Positions 16,791 to 24,916 of a stretch of DNA of 64,000 nucleotides are shown here, piece after piece. The stretch comes from Streptomyces taklimakanensis (GTDB lineage Bacteria > Actinomycetota > Actinomycetes > Streptomycetales > Streptomycetaceae), in contig NZ_WIXO01000001.1 of assembly GCF_009709575.1 (NCBI RefSeq), positions 806,001 to 870,000 on the forward strand. The letters are read 5' to 3'. The first letter of the stretch is position 1, and each line of letters opens with the position of its first letter. The notes below the pieces were generated by a model. The model was given only the letters and a program-made list of their open reading frames with translations. It was not told the origin of the DNA and made no database searches. The translations under genes and the position numbers were made by a program.

Positions 16791-17917
16791 GACGCCTTCC
16801 CTCCGGTCCTGCCGGTCGTCTCCACCGCGGGGACGCCGGTGGCCTCGCGGAGCGTGGTCGTCGAGGCCGTGGCGGTCGCCGTCCCGCGCCCCTGTGACGC
16901 TACCGCGAGCAGCCGGGACGCCTTGAGCTCGGTCTCCTCCCACTCCCGTTCCGGGTCCGAACCCCAGGTGATCCCGGCGCCGGTGCCGAACCGCAGCGCC
17001 GGTCCGCCGGGCGCCGCGCGGTCGATCCAGAAGGTGCGGATGCCCACGGCCAGTTCGCCGGTGCCGCGGTCGGCGTCCACCCAGCCGACGCCGCCGCAGT
17101 AGGGGCCGCGGGGGGTGGTCTCCAGCGAGCGGATGACGCGCAGGGCGCTGGACTTGGGCGCCCCGGTGACCGAGCCGGGCGGGAAGGTGTGTTCCAGGAG
17201 GTCGGCCCAGCCCCTGCCGGGGGCGAGTTCGCCGCGGACGGTGGAGACGAGGTGGACGAGTCCGGGATGCGGTTCGACGGCGCACAGGGCGGGGACGGTG
17301 ACCGAACCGGTGGCACAGACCCGGCCGAGGTCGTTGCGGACCAGGTCGACGATCATCACGTTCTCGGTGTGGTCCTTCTCCAACAGGTCCGCGGCGCCGC
17401 GGCCGGTGCCCTTGATGGGACGGGACTCCACGGTGCGGCCCCGACGGGCCAGGTACAGCTCGGGTGAGGCGGTGGCGACCTCGACGCCGTGGGCGGGGAG
17501 CCGAACGGTGCCGGCGTGGGGAGCGGGGTTGCCGCGTGCGAGGAGGGCGGTCAGCTCGTCGGGGTCGGCGGCGGCCGGGTCGGGCAGGGGCGCGGTGAGC
17601 ACCCGGCAGAGGTTGGCCTGGTAGACCTCGCCCGCCGCTATGTGCTCGCGCACGCGACGCACTCCGGCGGTGTAGGCGGCGCGGTCCAGGGAGGACGTCC
17701 AGGCGGTCGCCGCCGGTCCGCGCCACCGTCCGGGCCGGGGCCGGGGGACGGGGGACGGCCGTACGTCGCCGAAGCGGGCGCAGACCAGGCGCCCCTCGAA
17801 GTCGGCGACGACGGCCCACCACCCCGTGGAGTCCAGCGCGGCAGGGTCGCTGGTGACGTCGCGCAGGTCGGAGGCGACGATGCCGCCGAAGCGGGCGATG
17901 GGGGCCGGAACGTGCAC
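16781..17917 (-). CDS. pabB: aminodeoxychorismate synthase component I (chorismate-binding enzyme)
   Basis: 378 residues starting at GTG 17917. Chorismate-binding signatures are visible: GEVYQANLCR, ASPELYLARRG, SRPIKGTGRG, VDLVRNDLGRV and PPGSVTGAPK. It is shorter than anthranilate synthase I and paired with pabC, so it most likely amidates chorismate toward p-aminobenzoate. The amidotransferase subunit PabA is not encoded nearby. A TrpE or isochorismate synthase assignment is unlikely given PIKGT. Confidence 0.88.
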   Translation of the reverse strand: MHVPAPIARFGGIVASDLRDVTSDPAALDSTGWWAVVADFEGRLVCARFGDVRPSPVPRPRPGRWRGPAATAWTSSLDRAAYTAGVRRVREHIAAGEVYQANLCRVLTAPLPDPAAADPDELTALLARGNPAPHAGTVRLPAHGVEVATASPELYLARRGRTVESRPIKGTGRGAADLLEKDHTENVMIVDLVRNDLGRVCATGSVTVPALCAVEPHPGLVHLVSTVRGELAPGRGWADLLEHTFPPGSVTGAPKSSALRVIRSLETTPRGPYCGGVGWVDADRGTGELAVGIRTFWIDRAAPGGPALRFGTGAGITWGSDPEREWEETELKASRLLAVASQGRGTATATASTTTLREATGVPAVETTGRTGGKASWR

Positions 17918-18051
17918 GCCGCGAGTCTATGGCGGGCCCGCCGGGGAAACGGAATTTGAGCTGGCCGGGGAATCCGCTAAAGTTCATGACGTCACCGAGC
18001 GCGTGAGCGGTCGGAGGCGGCAGCTCCCGGACGCCCTCCGGGGGAGGCACT

Positions 18052-18124
<73 letters not shown>

Positions 18125-18149
18125 CGATGGGGGTCTCCGGGCCCCCTGT

Positions 18150-18220
18150 GGTGGAGTGGCCGAGAGGCGAGGCAACGGCCTGCAAAGCCGTCTACACGGG
18201 TTCAAATCCCGTCTCCACCT
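18150..18220 (+). tRNA. tRNA-Cys(GCA)
   Basis: 71-nt cloverleaf with acceptor GGTGGAG/CTCCACC, anticodon loop CTGCAAA (GCA) and T-loop TTCAAAT. CCA is not encoded. Confidence 0.97.
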
Positions 18221-18221
18221 C

Positions 18222-18293
18222 GGACGATTAGCTCAGCGGGAGAGCGCTTCCCTGACACGGAAGAGGTCACTGGTTCAATCCCAGTATCGTCCA
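18222..18293 (+). tRNA. tRNA-Val(GAC), copy 1
   Basis: 72-nt cloverleaf with acceptor GGACGAT/ATCGTCC and anticodon loop CTGACAC (GAC). It starts one base after tRNA-Cys. Confidence 0.97.
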
Positions 18294-18321
18294 CCGAGGG
18301 CCCGCCGAGGGTCCTTGTCCA

Positions 18322-18393
18322 GCGCGATTAGCTCAGCGGGAGAGCGCTTCCCTGACACGGAAGAGGTCACTGGTTCAATCCCAGTATCGCGCA
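18322..18393 (+). tRNA. tRNA-Val(GAC), copy 2 with altered acceptor stem
   Basis: Identical body to copies 1 and 3, but acceptor GCGCGAT/ATCGCGC. Pairs 2-71 and 3-70 changed together, keeping full pairing. Confidence 0.96.
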
Positions 18394-18411
18394 CGCGGCA
18401 CCCCGCACGAC

Positions 18412-18483
18412 GGACGATTAGCTCAGCGGGAGAGCGCTTCCCTGACACGGAAGAGGTCACTGGTTCAATCCCAGTATCGTCCA
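18412..18483 (+). tRNA. tRNA-Val(GAC), copy 3
   Basis: Identical in sequence to copy 1 over all 72 bases. Last tRNA of the cluster, followed by a terminator hairpin. Confidence 0.97.
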
Positions 18484-18491
18484 CGCGTGGG

Positions 18492-18521
18492 AAGGGCCGG
18501 AGCCTTCGGGTTCCGGCCCTT
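18492..18521 (+). terminator. terminator of the tRNA cluster
   Basis: 10-bp stem AAGGGCCGGA/TCCGGCCCTT with a 10-base loop, starting nine bases past the last tRNA and followed by CTCGTGTTCC. Confidence 0.75.
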
Positions 18522-18602
18522 CTCGTGTTCCGGGCCGCCGGCGGACGGGACTGCCGGACGGCGGGGAGCGCTCGTCGGGCCCACGGCCTCAAGACGGCGC
18601 GT

Positions 18603-18632
18603 TGCCCGGGCAGTTCCCCAACTGCCCGGGCA
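18603..18632. terminator. hairpin with CCCC loop
   Basis: Perfect 13-bp stem TGCCCGGGCAGTT/AACTGCCCGGGCA around a CCCC loop, between the tRNA cluster and a convergent small gene. Possible second, bidirectional terminator. Confidence 0.5.
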
Positions 18633-18685
18633 TCACGCCGCCCGCCGTACCCCCGTCCCCACGGGGTGAGAGGCCGGATGTCCCC

Positions 18686-18708
18686 GGCTCGGGCCGCTCT
18701 CCCGAGCC
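18686..18708 (-). terminator. hairpin downstream of small membrane protein gene
   Basis: 8-bp stem GGCTCGGG/CCCGAGCC with a 7-base loop, 12 bases beyond the stop codon of the minus-strand gene at 18720. Confidence 0.5.
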
Positions 18709-18719
18709 CGGACCCTGTG

Positions 18720-18929
18720 TCAGAGTCCCAGCGCTCCGGCCACGGACGACGCCTGTGTGATCACCGCTTCCACGCCGCCGAAGACGACGGCGAGCAGAAC
18801 GGCCAGCGGAAGGACCATGGCGGTGGCCACCAACGGGTGCCGGCGTCCGCTCGGCCGGGTGCCGAGGGTGGCCGCCCCCGCCAGTCGGCCCTGGAACCGG
18901 GTCGACGGACGCTCTGCCGTGTGCGCCAT
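18720..18929 (-). CDS. small single-pass membrane protein
   Basis: 69 residues. A basic N-terminus (TRFQGRLAGAATLGTRPSGR) precedes one hydrophobic segment (VATAMVLPLAVLLAVVFGGV) and a short tail. AGGAG lies eight bases before ATG 18929, supporting a real gene. Function unknown. Confidence 0.65.
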   Translation of the reverse strand: MAHTAERPSTRFQGRLAGAATLGTRPSGRRHPLVATAMVLPLAVLLAVVFGGVEAVITQASSVAGALGL

Positions 18930-19211
18930 GGTGTCCGCTCCTGTCGTGATCTGGGGCGGCGGGCGTCTGACCTCGGGGGACGAGTGCTGCACCCGCCGCT
19001 TGACGACAACACTAGGTGTGCGGGGCGGCCACCGGCGTCATGCCCGCGTATCGAGTCGGGGCCTCCCGCAGGATGACTCCGCGGCGCCCCGGCTACTTCC
19101 CAGGGTGGACAACGGTCCCTCCCACCCCGGGACTTCCCGGAGGGGGCGCGCCCCGGAACGGATCCCCGGGCGGGCCGCCGCGGGCCGTCGGACGTCCCCC
19201 GGCGCGCCCCT

Positions 19212-19460
19212 TCAGCGCACCGCCTCCGCGGCGACGCCGGTGTCCTCGCGCGGCACCGGGTGCTCCACCAGGGCCAGCACCCGGTTGGCCATGAAACGGG
19301 CGGTGCGTACCACCGAGCCGTTCCGGGTGACCTCGCTCACCTCCACCACTCCCCTGCGCACCTGCGTCTCCACCCGCCGGCCCGCACGCGTGGCCGCCAT
19401 CTCGTAGGTACGGGTGGTGTCCCCCGCGTCCACCACTATCTCGACCCAGTCGCCCTTCAT
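19212..19460 (-). CDS. conserved small hypothetical protein
   Basis: 82 residues, soluble, beta-rich by pattern (WVEIVVDAGDTTRTYEM, RVETQVRRGVVEVSEVTRNG). The start at ATG 19460 has AAGGGG upstream. It is divergent from the kinase gene with a 249-base gap. No domain recognised; the pattern resembles small actinobacterial proteins of unknown function. Confidence 0.65.
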   Translation of the reverse strand: MKGDWVEIVVDAGDTTRTYEMAATRAGRRVETQVRRGVVEVSEVTRNGSVVRTARFMANRVLALVEHPVPREDTGVAAEAVR

Positions 19461-19709
19461 CGCTCCATCCCCTTCCCGGGAAGGCTCGTCGAGCGCTCCT
19501 GACCAGGGGTTCTTCTGCTCCGTCCCCCCGCGCGCCCATCTGTCCAGTCTCCCACCCGGCACCGACAATCACGGCGGTCGGCGTGCGCGGCCTGTCTGCG
19601 CCGCGGGGCGGCAGTCCGTAAGCTGTGGCACGTCACAGGGACCGGGCGGTGCGGGACCGGCCGCCGCGAACGGGGTCGGTTCCGAGGCCGGCGGAGGTAG
19701 GGGAAGGAC

Positions 19710-21053
19710 ATGGCGATGATGCGGCTCCGGCGCGAGGACCCGCGAGTCGTCGGCTCGTTCAGGCTCCACCGGCGGCTGGGCGCGGGCGGCATGGGCGTGG
19801 TGTACCTCGGCTCCGACCGGCGCGGGCAGCGAGTGGCGCTGAAGGTGATCCGACCGGACCTCGCGGAGGACCCGGAGTTCCGCACGCGCTTCGCGCGGGA
19901 GGTCTCCGCCGCGCGGCGGATCCGCGGCGGTTGCACGGCCCGGTTGGTGGCGGCCGACCTGGAGGCGGAGCGCCCGTGGTTCGCCACGCAGTACGTGCCG
20001 GGGCCGTCGCTGCACGACAAGGTCAACGAGGAGGGGCCGCTGCCCGCCGCGCAGGTCGCCTCGGTCGGCGCGGCGCTCGCCGAGGGGCTGGTGGCGGTGC
20101 ACGAGGCCGGTGTGGTGCACCGGGACCTCAAGCCCTCGAACATCCTGCTCTCCCCCAAGGGGCCGCGCATCATCGACTTCGGCATCGCCTGGGCGACGGG
20201 GGCCAGCACGCTCACGCACGTCGGCACCGCGGTGGGCTCGCCGGGCTTCCTCGCGCCCGAGCAGGTGCGGGGCGCGGCGGTGACCCCGGCGACGGACGTG
20301 TTCTCGCTGGGCGCGACGCTGGCGTACGCGGCGACCGGCGACTCCCCGTTCGGGCAGGGCAGTTCCGAGGTGATGCTGTACCGGGTGGTGCACGAGGAGC
20401 CGCAGCTCCACGGCGTGCACGTGGCCCTGGCGCCGCTGGTGAGGGCCTGTCTGGCCAAGGACCCGGAGGACCGACCGAGCACGCTGCAACTGGCGATGCG
20501 GCTGCGGGAGATCGCCGCCCGGGAGGCTCGCGGCCTCCCGGAGGGCGCCGCCACGGGCGCGGCCGTACGCCCGGTGACGCCGTCCTCGGGGCGGCCCTCC
20601 ACGGGGCGGCGGACGGAGCGGTACGTGCGGCAGCGCACCGCACGCGACGGCGAGCGCGCGACGGCCGGCCCCGGCTCCCAGGGGAGCCCGGGACGCCGGG
20701 AGCGGAGCGCGCCGGAGGGTTCCAGGGGTTCGGTACCGCGCACGCCCCCGCGGGGCGGTTCCCGTCCGACCGGCGGAGGCGGGCGGACGGCCGGCGGCGG
20801 CCCCCGAAAGCCCGCGCGGCCTGCCGACCGGCGTCCGGCACGGACCGGTTCCGGCACCCGGCCGGGAGCGCGGCACCCGTCGTCCAATCCGCATCTGCTG
20901 CGCCAGCGTCTGGTGGTGTTCGTGACGGTGACGCTGCTGGTCGCGCTGGGTATCGCGGCGGCCCAGGGCTGCCAGGGGCCGGCGCGGGGGCTGGGCCCCA
21001 CCGGCGTCCCCGCCGGGGCGGTGACGCCGGTCGGCCCGGGGAGCGGGGGGTAG
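19710..21053 (+). CDS. membrane-anchored serine/threonine protein kinase
   Basis: 447 residues. The kinase domain (about 15-275) has the glycine loop GAGGMGVVY, lysine in VALKVI, catalytic HRDLKPSNIL, DFGIA and an APEQ motif after the activation loop, so it looks active. Residues 280-405 form a basic Gly/Pro/Arg-rich juxtamembrane region. One membrane helix (LVVFVTVTLLVALGIAAAQG) follows, leaving an outside tail of only about 25 residues. There is no PASTA or other sensor domain, so the signal is probably intracellular or via partners. ATG 19710 follows GGAGGT. Confidence 0.93.
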   Translation: MAMMRLRREDPRVVGSFRLHRRLGAGGMGVVYLGSDRRGQRVALKVIRPDLAEDPEFRTRFAREVSAARRIRGGCTARLVAADLEAERPWFATQYVPGPSLHDKVNEEGPLPAAQVASVGAALAEGLVAVHEAGVVHRDLKPSNILLSPKGPRIIDFGIAWATGASTLTHVGTAVGSPGFLAPEQVRGAAVTPATDVFSLGATLAYAATGDSPFGQGSSEVMLYRVVHEEPQLHGVHVALAPLVRACLAKDPEDRPSTLQLAMRLREIAAREARGLPEGAATGAAVRPVTPSSGRPSTGRRTERYVRQRTARDGERATAGPGSQGSPGRRERSAPEGSRGSVPRTPPRGGSRPTGGGGRTAGGGPRKPARPADRRPARTGSGTRPGARHPSSNPHLLRQRLVVFVTVTLLVALGIAAAQGCQGPARGLGPTGVPAGAVTPVGPGSGG

Positions 21054-21302
21054 TCCGGTCCCCGGCGCCGGAAGAGGTCACCACGGCGGTCCGGGTGTCG
21101 GCGGCCCGCCCGTCACCCGGTGCCGAGCGGCCGTCGCGGAGCGCGGAACCCGACGCGCTGTTCGTCGACCGGTCGGCCGACGCGTCCCGGCCCCGGGGGG
21201 TGCGGCCGGAGCCGGTGCTCGCCGGCGGCGGGAACGTGGCGGAGACCGTACGGGGCCGGTGGCCCACCGGTGATCCGCGGGCCGTCGGTAGGGTCGGCCG
21301 GT

Positions 21303-21638
21303 ATGACCGTCGCTCGTTCCGTCGCCCTGTTCGTCGTCGCCGCCCTCTTCGAGATCGGCGGTGCCTGGCTGGTCTGGCAGGGCATCCGCGAGCACAGGGG
21401 CTGGATCTGGATCGGCGCCGGCGTCGTCGCCCTCGGACTGTACGGCGTGGTGGCCACCTTCCAGTCCGACGACGACTTCGGGCGGATCCTCGCCGCGTAC
21501 GGTGGGATCTTCGTGGCCGGGTCGATCGCCTGGGGCATGGTCGCCGACGGCTACCGGCCCGACCGCTGGGACGTGATCGGCGCCCTGGTGTGCCTCGCGG
21601 GGATGGCCGTGATCATGTACGCGCCGCGCGGTCACTGA
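21303..21638 (+). CDS. YnfA-family small membrane protein
   Basis: 111 residues in four hydrophobic helices. The family start is clear: [20 protein letters not shown], and [15 protein letters not shown] in the third helix. YnfA proteins are related to the SMR superfamily; an efflux role has been suggested but the substrate is unknown. The next 346 bases (21639-21984) contain no gene I can support. Confidence 0.85.
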   Translation: MTVARSVALFVVAALFEIGGAWLVWQGIREHRGWIWIGAGVVALGLYGVVATFQSDDDFGRILAAYGGIFVAGSIAWGMVADGYRPDRWDVIGALVCLAGMAVIMYAPRGH

Positions 21639-21984
21639 TCCGCGCCTCGTCCACCGTTCCCGGACCGCGCGGTGCCGCGGGTCGCCGGGCGGGGCCGGCA
21701 GCCCCTCCGGGTCGGTGCCGCAGCGCACCGAGCACCCCGAGCACACCCGAGCACACCGCCTTCGCCGTCGGCCCGGGACGACCGGACGGCACCGGACGGA
21801 CCGGGTGACCGGCGTCCCGGAGTTCCGGACCGTCGGCCGGCACCACCGTCGGGGTTTCGATCCTCACGGAGGCCCGGGGCGAAGCCGCCCGGAGGGACGC
21901 GCGGGCTCGACAGCGCCTTTCGCCCCGATGTTCCTCGGCCCCCCGCCTTCCGCCGGGGCGCGACGTCCCGTCACCTCCGGCCGG

Positions 21985-22197
21985 TCACAGGGCTCCCAGG
22001 GCCGACAGGACCGCCAGGCAGAGCGGCAGGGTGGCCGCGAAGGCGCTGCCCGCGTGCAGCGCGGCCTCGGGCAGGGAACTGCCCGTGGCGCCGGAGAGGA
22101 TGCCGGCCACCAGGGCGACGAGGGCAGAGAACTGGACAGTCGCCAGGACCCAGAGGGCCCTGACCGCGCGGGGGTGGGAGACGGGCTGAACGCTCAT
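21985..22197 (-). CDS. small two-helix membrane protein
   Basis: 70 residues. Two hydrophobic segments (LWVLATVQFSALVALVAGIL and AFAATLPLCLAVLSALGAL) form a hairpin. GGAAGGAAGG stands just before ATG 22197, a strong ribosome site. Function unknown. Confidence 0.65.
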   Translation of the reverse strand: MSVQPVSHPRAVRALWVLATVQFSALVALVAGILSGATGSSLPEAALHAGSAFAATLPLCLAVLSALGAL

Positions 22198-22461
22198 CGG
22201 TCGCCTTCCTTCCCTGTGGGAGGACGGCCTCGCCGGTGCCCGACCAGCCTCGGCCCGGCCGTCCTCTGGACGGGGTGGAGTCGAGGTCCGCGCTTTCGGT
22301 GCGGGGCCTCGTGTCGTCGTGTCGCCGACATGAGCGGGCCGGGTTCCGGCTCACGGGCCGCCCGGCGCCGCCGACCGAGTACTGACGTTCCGAATTTATC
22401 ACCCCATGTCATGGAATGACCACTTTGGGGGATTGCGTTCCCTCGATCGGCACCCGCCGGG

Positions 22462-23277
22462 TCACTCGGCGGCCGGCCCCGTGGCGTAGAAGGCGACGGC
22501 GGCGGCCGCGGCGACGTTGAGGGAGTCGACCCCCGCGCTCATCGGGATCCGCACGGTCACGTCGGCGGCCGCGACGGTGGAGGGCCGCAGCCCCTTCCCC
22601 TCCGAGCCGAGGACCAGGGCCAGCCGGGGATGGCGGCGGGCCGCGAGTTCGCCCAGCCGGAGGGAGTCCTCCGCCAGCGCCAGCGCCGCCGTGACGTACC
22701 CGGCGGCGCGCAGCGCCTCGATGTCCTGCGGCCAGGAGGACAACCGCGTCCACGGAACCTGGAGGACCGCCCCCATGGAGACCTTCACCGAGCGCCGGTA
22801 GAGGGGGTCGGCGCAGTCCGGGGAGAGCAGCACCGCGTCCACGCCGAGCGCGGCGGCGCTGCGGAAGAGGGCTCCGATGTTCGTGTGGTCGTTCACGGCT
22901 TCCAGCACCGCGACGCGCCGCGCCTCCGCCAGCAGGCTCTCCGGTGTCGGAAGGGGCCTGCGGTGCATGGCGGCCAGGGCCCCGCGGTGCACGTGGTAGC
23001 CCGTCACCCGCTCGGCCACCTCCGGGGCGACGGTGTAGACCGGGGCCGACACCGACTCGACGACGTCGCGCATCGTCTCCACCCACTTGGGCGTCAGCAG
23101 CATCGACCGCATCGCGTAGCCGGCCGCCAGCGCACGGCGGACGACCTTCTCGCCCTCGGCGATGAAGAGGCCCTCCGCCGGTTCGCGCCGGCTCCGCAGT
23201 TGGACGTCGGTCAGATCCGTGTAGTCGGCCAGGCGCGGATCGCCGGGATCCTCGACGGTGATCAGTTCCTCGGCCAC
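22462..23277 (-). CDS. SpoU/TrmH-family RNA 2'-O-methyltransferase
   Basis: 271 residues. An N-terminal substrate-binding domain begins ITVEDPGDPRLADYTDLTD. The SPOUT motifs follow: NDHTNIGALFRSAAALGVDA (motif 1), LVLGSEGKGL (motif 2) and IPMSAGVDSLNVAAAAAVAF (motif 3, with the SAM knot). It methylates ribose in rRNA or tRNA; the target nucleotide is unknown. GTG 23277 is my start; an in-frame GTG at 23349 would overlap cobA. Last gene of a minus-strand set with cobA. Confidence 0.88.
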   Translation of the reverse strand: MAEELITVEDPGDPRLADYTDLTDVQLRSRREPAEGLFIAEGEKVVRRALAAGYAMRSMLLTPKWVETMRDVVESVSAPVYTVAPEVAERVTGYHVHRGALAAMHRRPLPTPESLLAEARRVAVLEAVNDHTNIGALFRSAAALGVDAVLLSPDCADPLYRRSVKVSMGAVLQVPWTRLSSWPQDIEALRAAGYVTAALALAEDSLRLGELAARRHPRLALVLGSEGKGLRPSTVAAADVTVRIPMSAGVDSLNVAAAAAVAFYATGPAAE

Positions 23278-23323
23278 GGCGCGCGCCCGCCCTTCCCGCG
23301 TCCCGCCCCGGCGTCCGGACGCG

Positions 23324-24592
23324 TCATCGCGCCCCACCGTCGACACCACCGACAGCGCCGCCGGCGTACCGTCCCACGGCGACCACCTCGCCGACGACGA
23401 TCACCGCGGGCGGCCGCACGGCCTCGGCCCGGATGCGTTCGGCCACGGTCGCCAGGGTGGCGTCCACCCGACGCTGTCCGGCCATGGTGCCCTCCTGGAC
23501 CACGGCGACGGGCGTCTTGGGGTCCCGCCCGTGTTCCACCAGGGCGTCGGCGATGGCACCGGCCTTCTCGACGGCCATCAGCAGCACCAGCGTGCCGCGC
23601 AGTCGGGCCAGGGCCGCCCAGTCCACCAACGAACGCGGGTCGTCGGGCGCGACATGGCCGCTGACGACGGTGAACTCGTGCGCCACCCCGCGGTGCGTGA
23701 CCGGGATCCCGGCGGCGCCGGGCACGCTGACGGAGCTGGAGATGCCGGGCACCACGGTGACCGGGATCCCCGCCTCGGCCAGCGCCTGGGCCTCCTCCAT
23801 GCCGCGCCCGAAGACGAAGGGATCGCCGCCCTTGAGCCGTACGACGAACTTCCCCGCCTTCGCCTGTTCCACCAGGGCCTCGTTGATGGCCTCCTGGGCC
23901 ATCGCCCGTCCGTAGGGGATCTTGGCCGCGTCGATCACCTCGACATGCGGCGGCAGTTCGTCCAGCAGGTCCCGGGGGCCGAGCCGGTCGGCGATCACCA
24001 CATCGGCCTCGGCCAGCATCCGCCGGCCGCGCACGGTGATCAGATCGGGGTCACCGGGACCACCACCGACCAGGGCGACCCCCGCCCTGCGGGCCCGGTG
24101 CCGGGGAGCGCTCAGGGTGCCGTCGCGCACCCCCTCGACCACGGCGTCGCGCACGGCGGCCGAGCGACGCGGATCGCGTCCGGTGAGGACGGCGACGGTG
24201 ACCCCCTCGACGCGGCCGGTGGCCGGGGTCCAGGCGGTGGCGGCCTCGGCGTCGTCACTGCGGACGCACCACACGCGGCTCTCCTCGGCCTCGGCGGAGG
24301 CGGCGGCGTTGGCCTCCGCGTCATCGGTGGCGACCACCGCGTACCAGGCCCCCGCCAGATCGCCGGGGCGGTAGGCGCGGCGCTCCCAGCGCAGCTCGCC
24401 CGCCTCGGCCATGGCCTCCACCGCGGGAGTGACGGAGGGCGCGATCACCAGGACGTCGGCGCCCGCGGCCAGGAGCGCGGGCAGCCGCCGCTGGGCGACG
24501 GTCCCGCCGCCGAGGACGACCACGCGGCGCCCGGCCAGGCGCAGTCCCACGGGATAGGCGGGGTGCTCGGAGCGGTCGGGACGGTGGGACAT
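23324..24592 (-). CDS. cobA: uroporphyrinogen-III C-methyltransferase fused to precorrin-2 dehydrogenase-like domain
   Basis: 422 residues. The N-terminal part (about 15-160) has the NAD-binding motif VVVLGGGTVAQRR of the siroheme synthase dehydrogenase. The C-terminal part (from 170) is a SAM methyltransferase, with VALVGGGPGDPDLITVRG and VVRLKGGDPFVFGRGMEE. It makes precorrin-2 and probably sirohydrochlorin, the branch point for cobalamin and siroheme. It lies downstream of the bluB-cobT fusion on the same strand after a 324-base gap holding a hairpin and a tandem repeat. Confidence 0.93.
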   Translation of the reverse strand: MSHRPDRSEHPAYPVGLRLAGRRVVVLGGGTVAQRRLPALLAAGADVLVIAPSVTPAVEAMAEAGELRWERRAYRPGDLAGAWYAVVATDDAEANAAASAEAEESRVWCVRSDDAEAATAWTPATGRVEGVTVAVLTGRDPRRSAAVRDAVVEGVRDGTLSAPRHRARRAGVALVGGGPGDPDLITVRGRRMLAEADVVIADRLGPRDLLDELPPHVEVIDAAKIPYGRAMAQEAINEALVEQAKAGKFVVRLKGGDPFVFGRGMEEAQALAEAGIPVTVVPGISSSVSVPGAAGIPVTHRGVAHEFTVVSGHVAPDDPRSLVDWAALARLRGTLVLLMAVEKAGAIADALVEHGRDPKTPVAVVQEGTMAGQRRVDATLATVAERIRAEAVRPPAVIVVGEVVAVGRYAGGAVGGVDGGAR

Positions 24593-24801
24593 GGCTGTGC
24601 GGCTCCTTGGACGGTCTCGCCCCGGCTCGTCGGCGCGGGGCGCGCCCCGGCGCGGACCGGTGGTCGGCGGGGCTCCTCGGCCGCTGCGACGGTGGAGCGG
24701 CGGGACGGGGACGTGGGGGGCTGGAGGCGGGTGCGGGGACGGGGGGACGGCGGGCGGCAGCAGCCTACGTCGGCACCGCCCCGACCCGCTGTGCCTCCGG
24801 T

Positions 24802-24835
24802 CACCGGCGGGACGCGCTCCCGCGTCCCGCCGGTG
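24802..24835 (-). terminator. hairpin between bluB-cobT and cobA
   Basis: Perfect 15-bp stem (24802-24816 with 24821-24835) and 4-base loop, in the 324-base gap. On the minus strand it lies about 80 bases after the cobT stop, so it could terminate that transcript or attenuate cobA. No T-tract follows. Confidence 0.6.
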
Positions 24836-24850
24836 GTCAAAGACAGTGTC

Positions 24851-24890
24851 GTTCTCGGTCGTTCTTGTTCGTTCTCGGTTGTTCTCGGTC
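24851..24890. repeat. four tandem 10-bp repeats
   Basis: gttctcggtc, gttcttgttc, gttctcggtt and gttctcggtc follow each other exactly. The array lies between the cobT stop and the 15-bp hairpin and is T-rich for this genome. Confidence 0.9.
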
Positions 24891-24916
24891 GCGGGTCGGG
24901 ACGGGACCGGTGGGCG

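Noticed and set aside
18222..18483. CRISPR-like array because of the three near-identical repeats
   Set aside because: The repeats are 72-nt tRNA-Val genes with cloverleaf structure, not short repeats with spacers.
21639..21984. Possible small gene in the 346-base gap after the YnfA-like gene
   Set aside because: Open frames here are Pro/Arg-rich and lack a ribosome site; only loose gagcac-type repeats (about 21725-21755) are seen.
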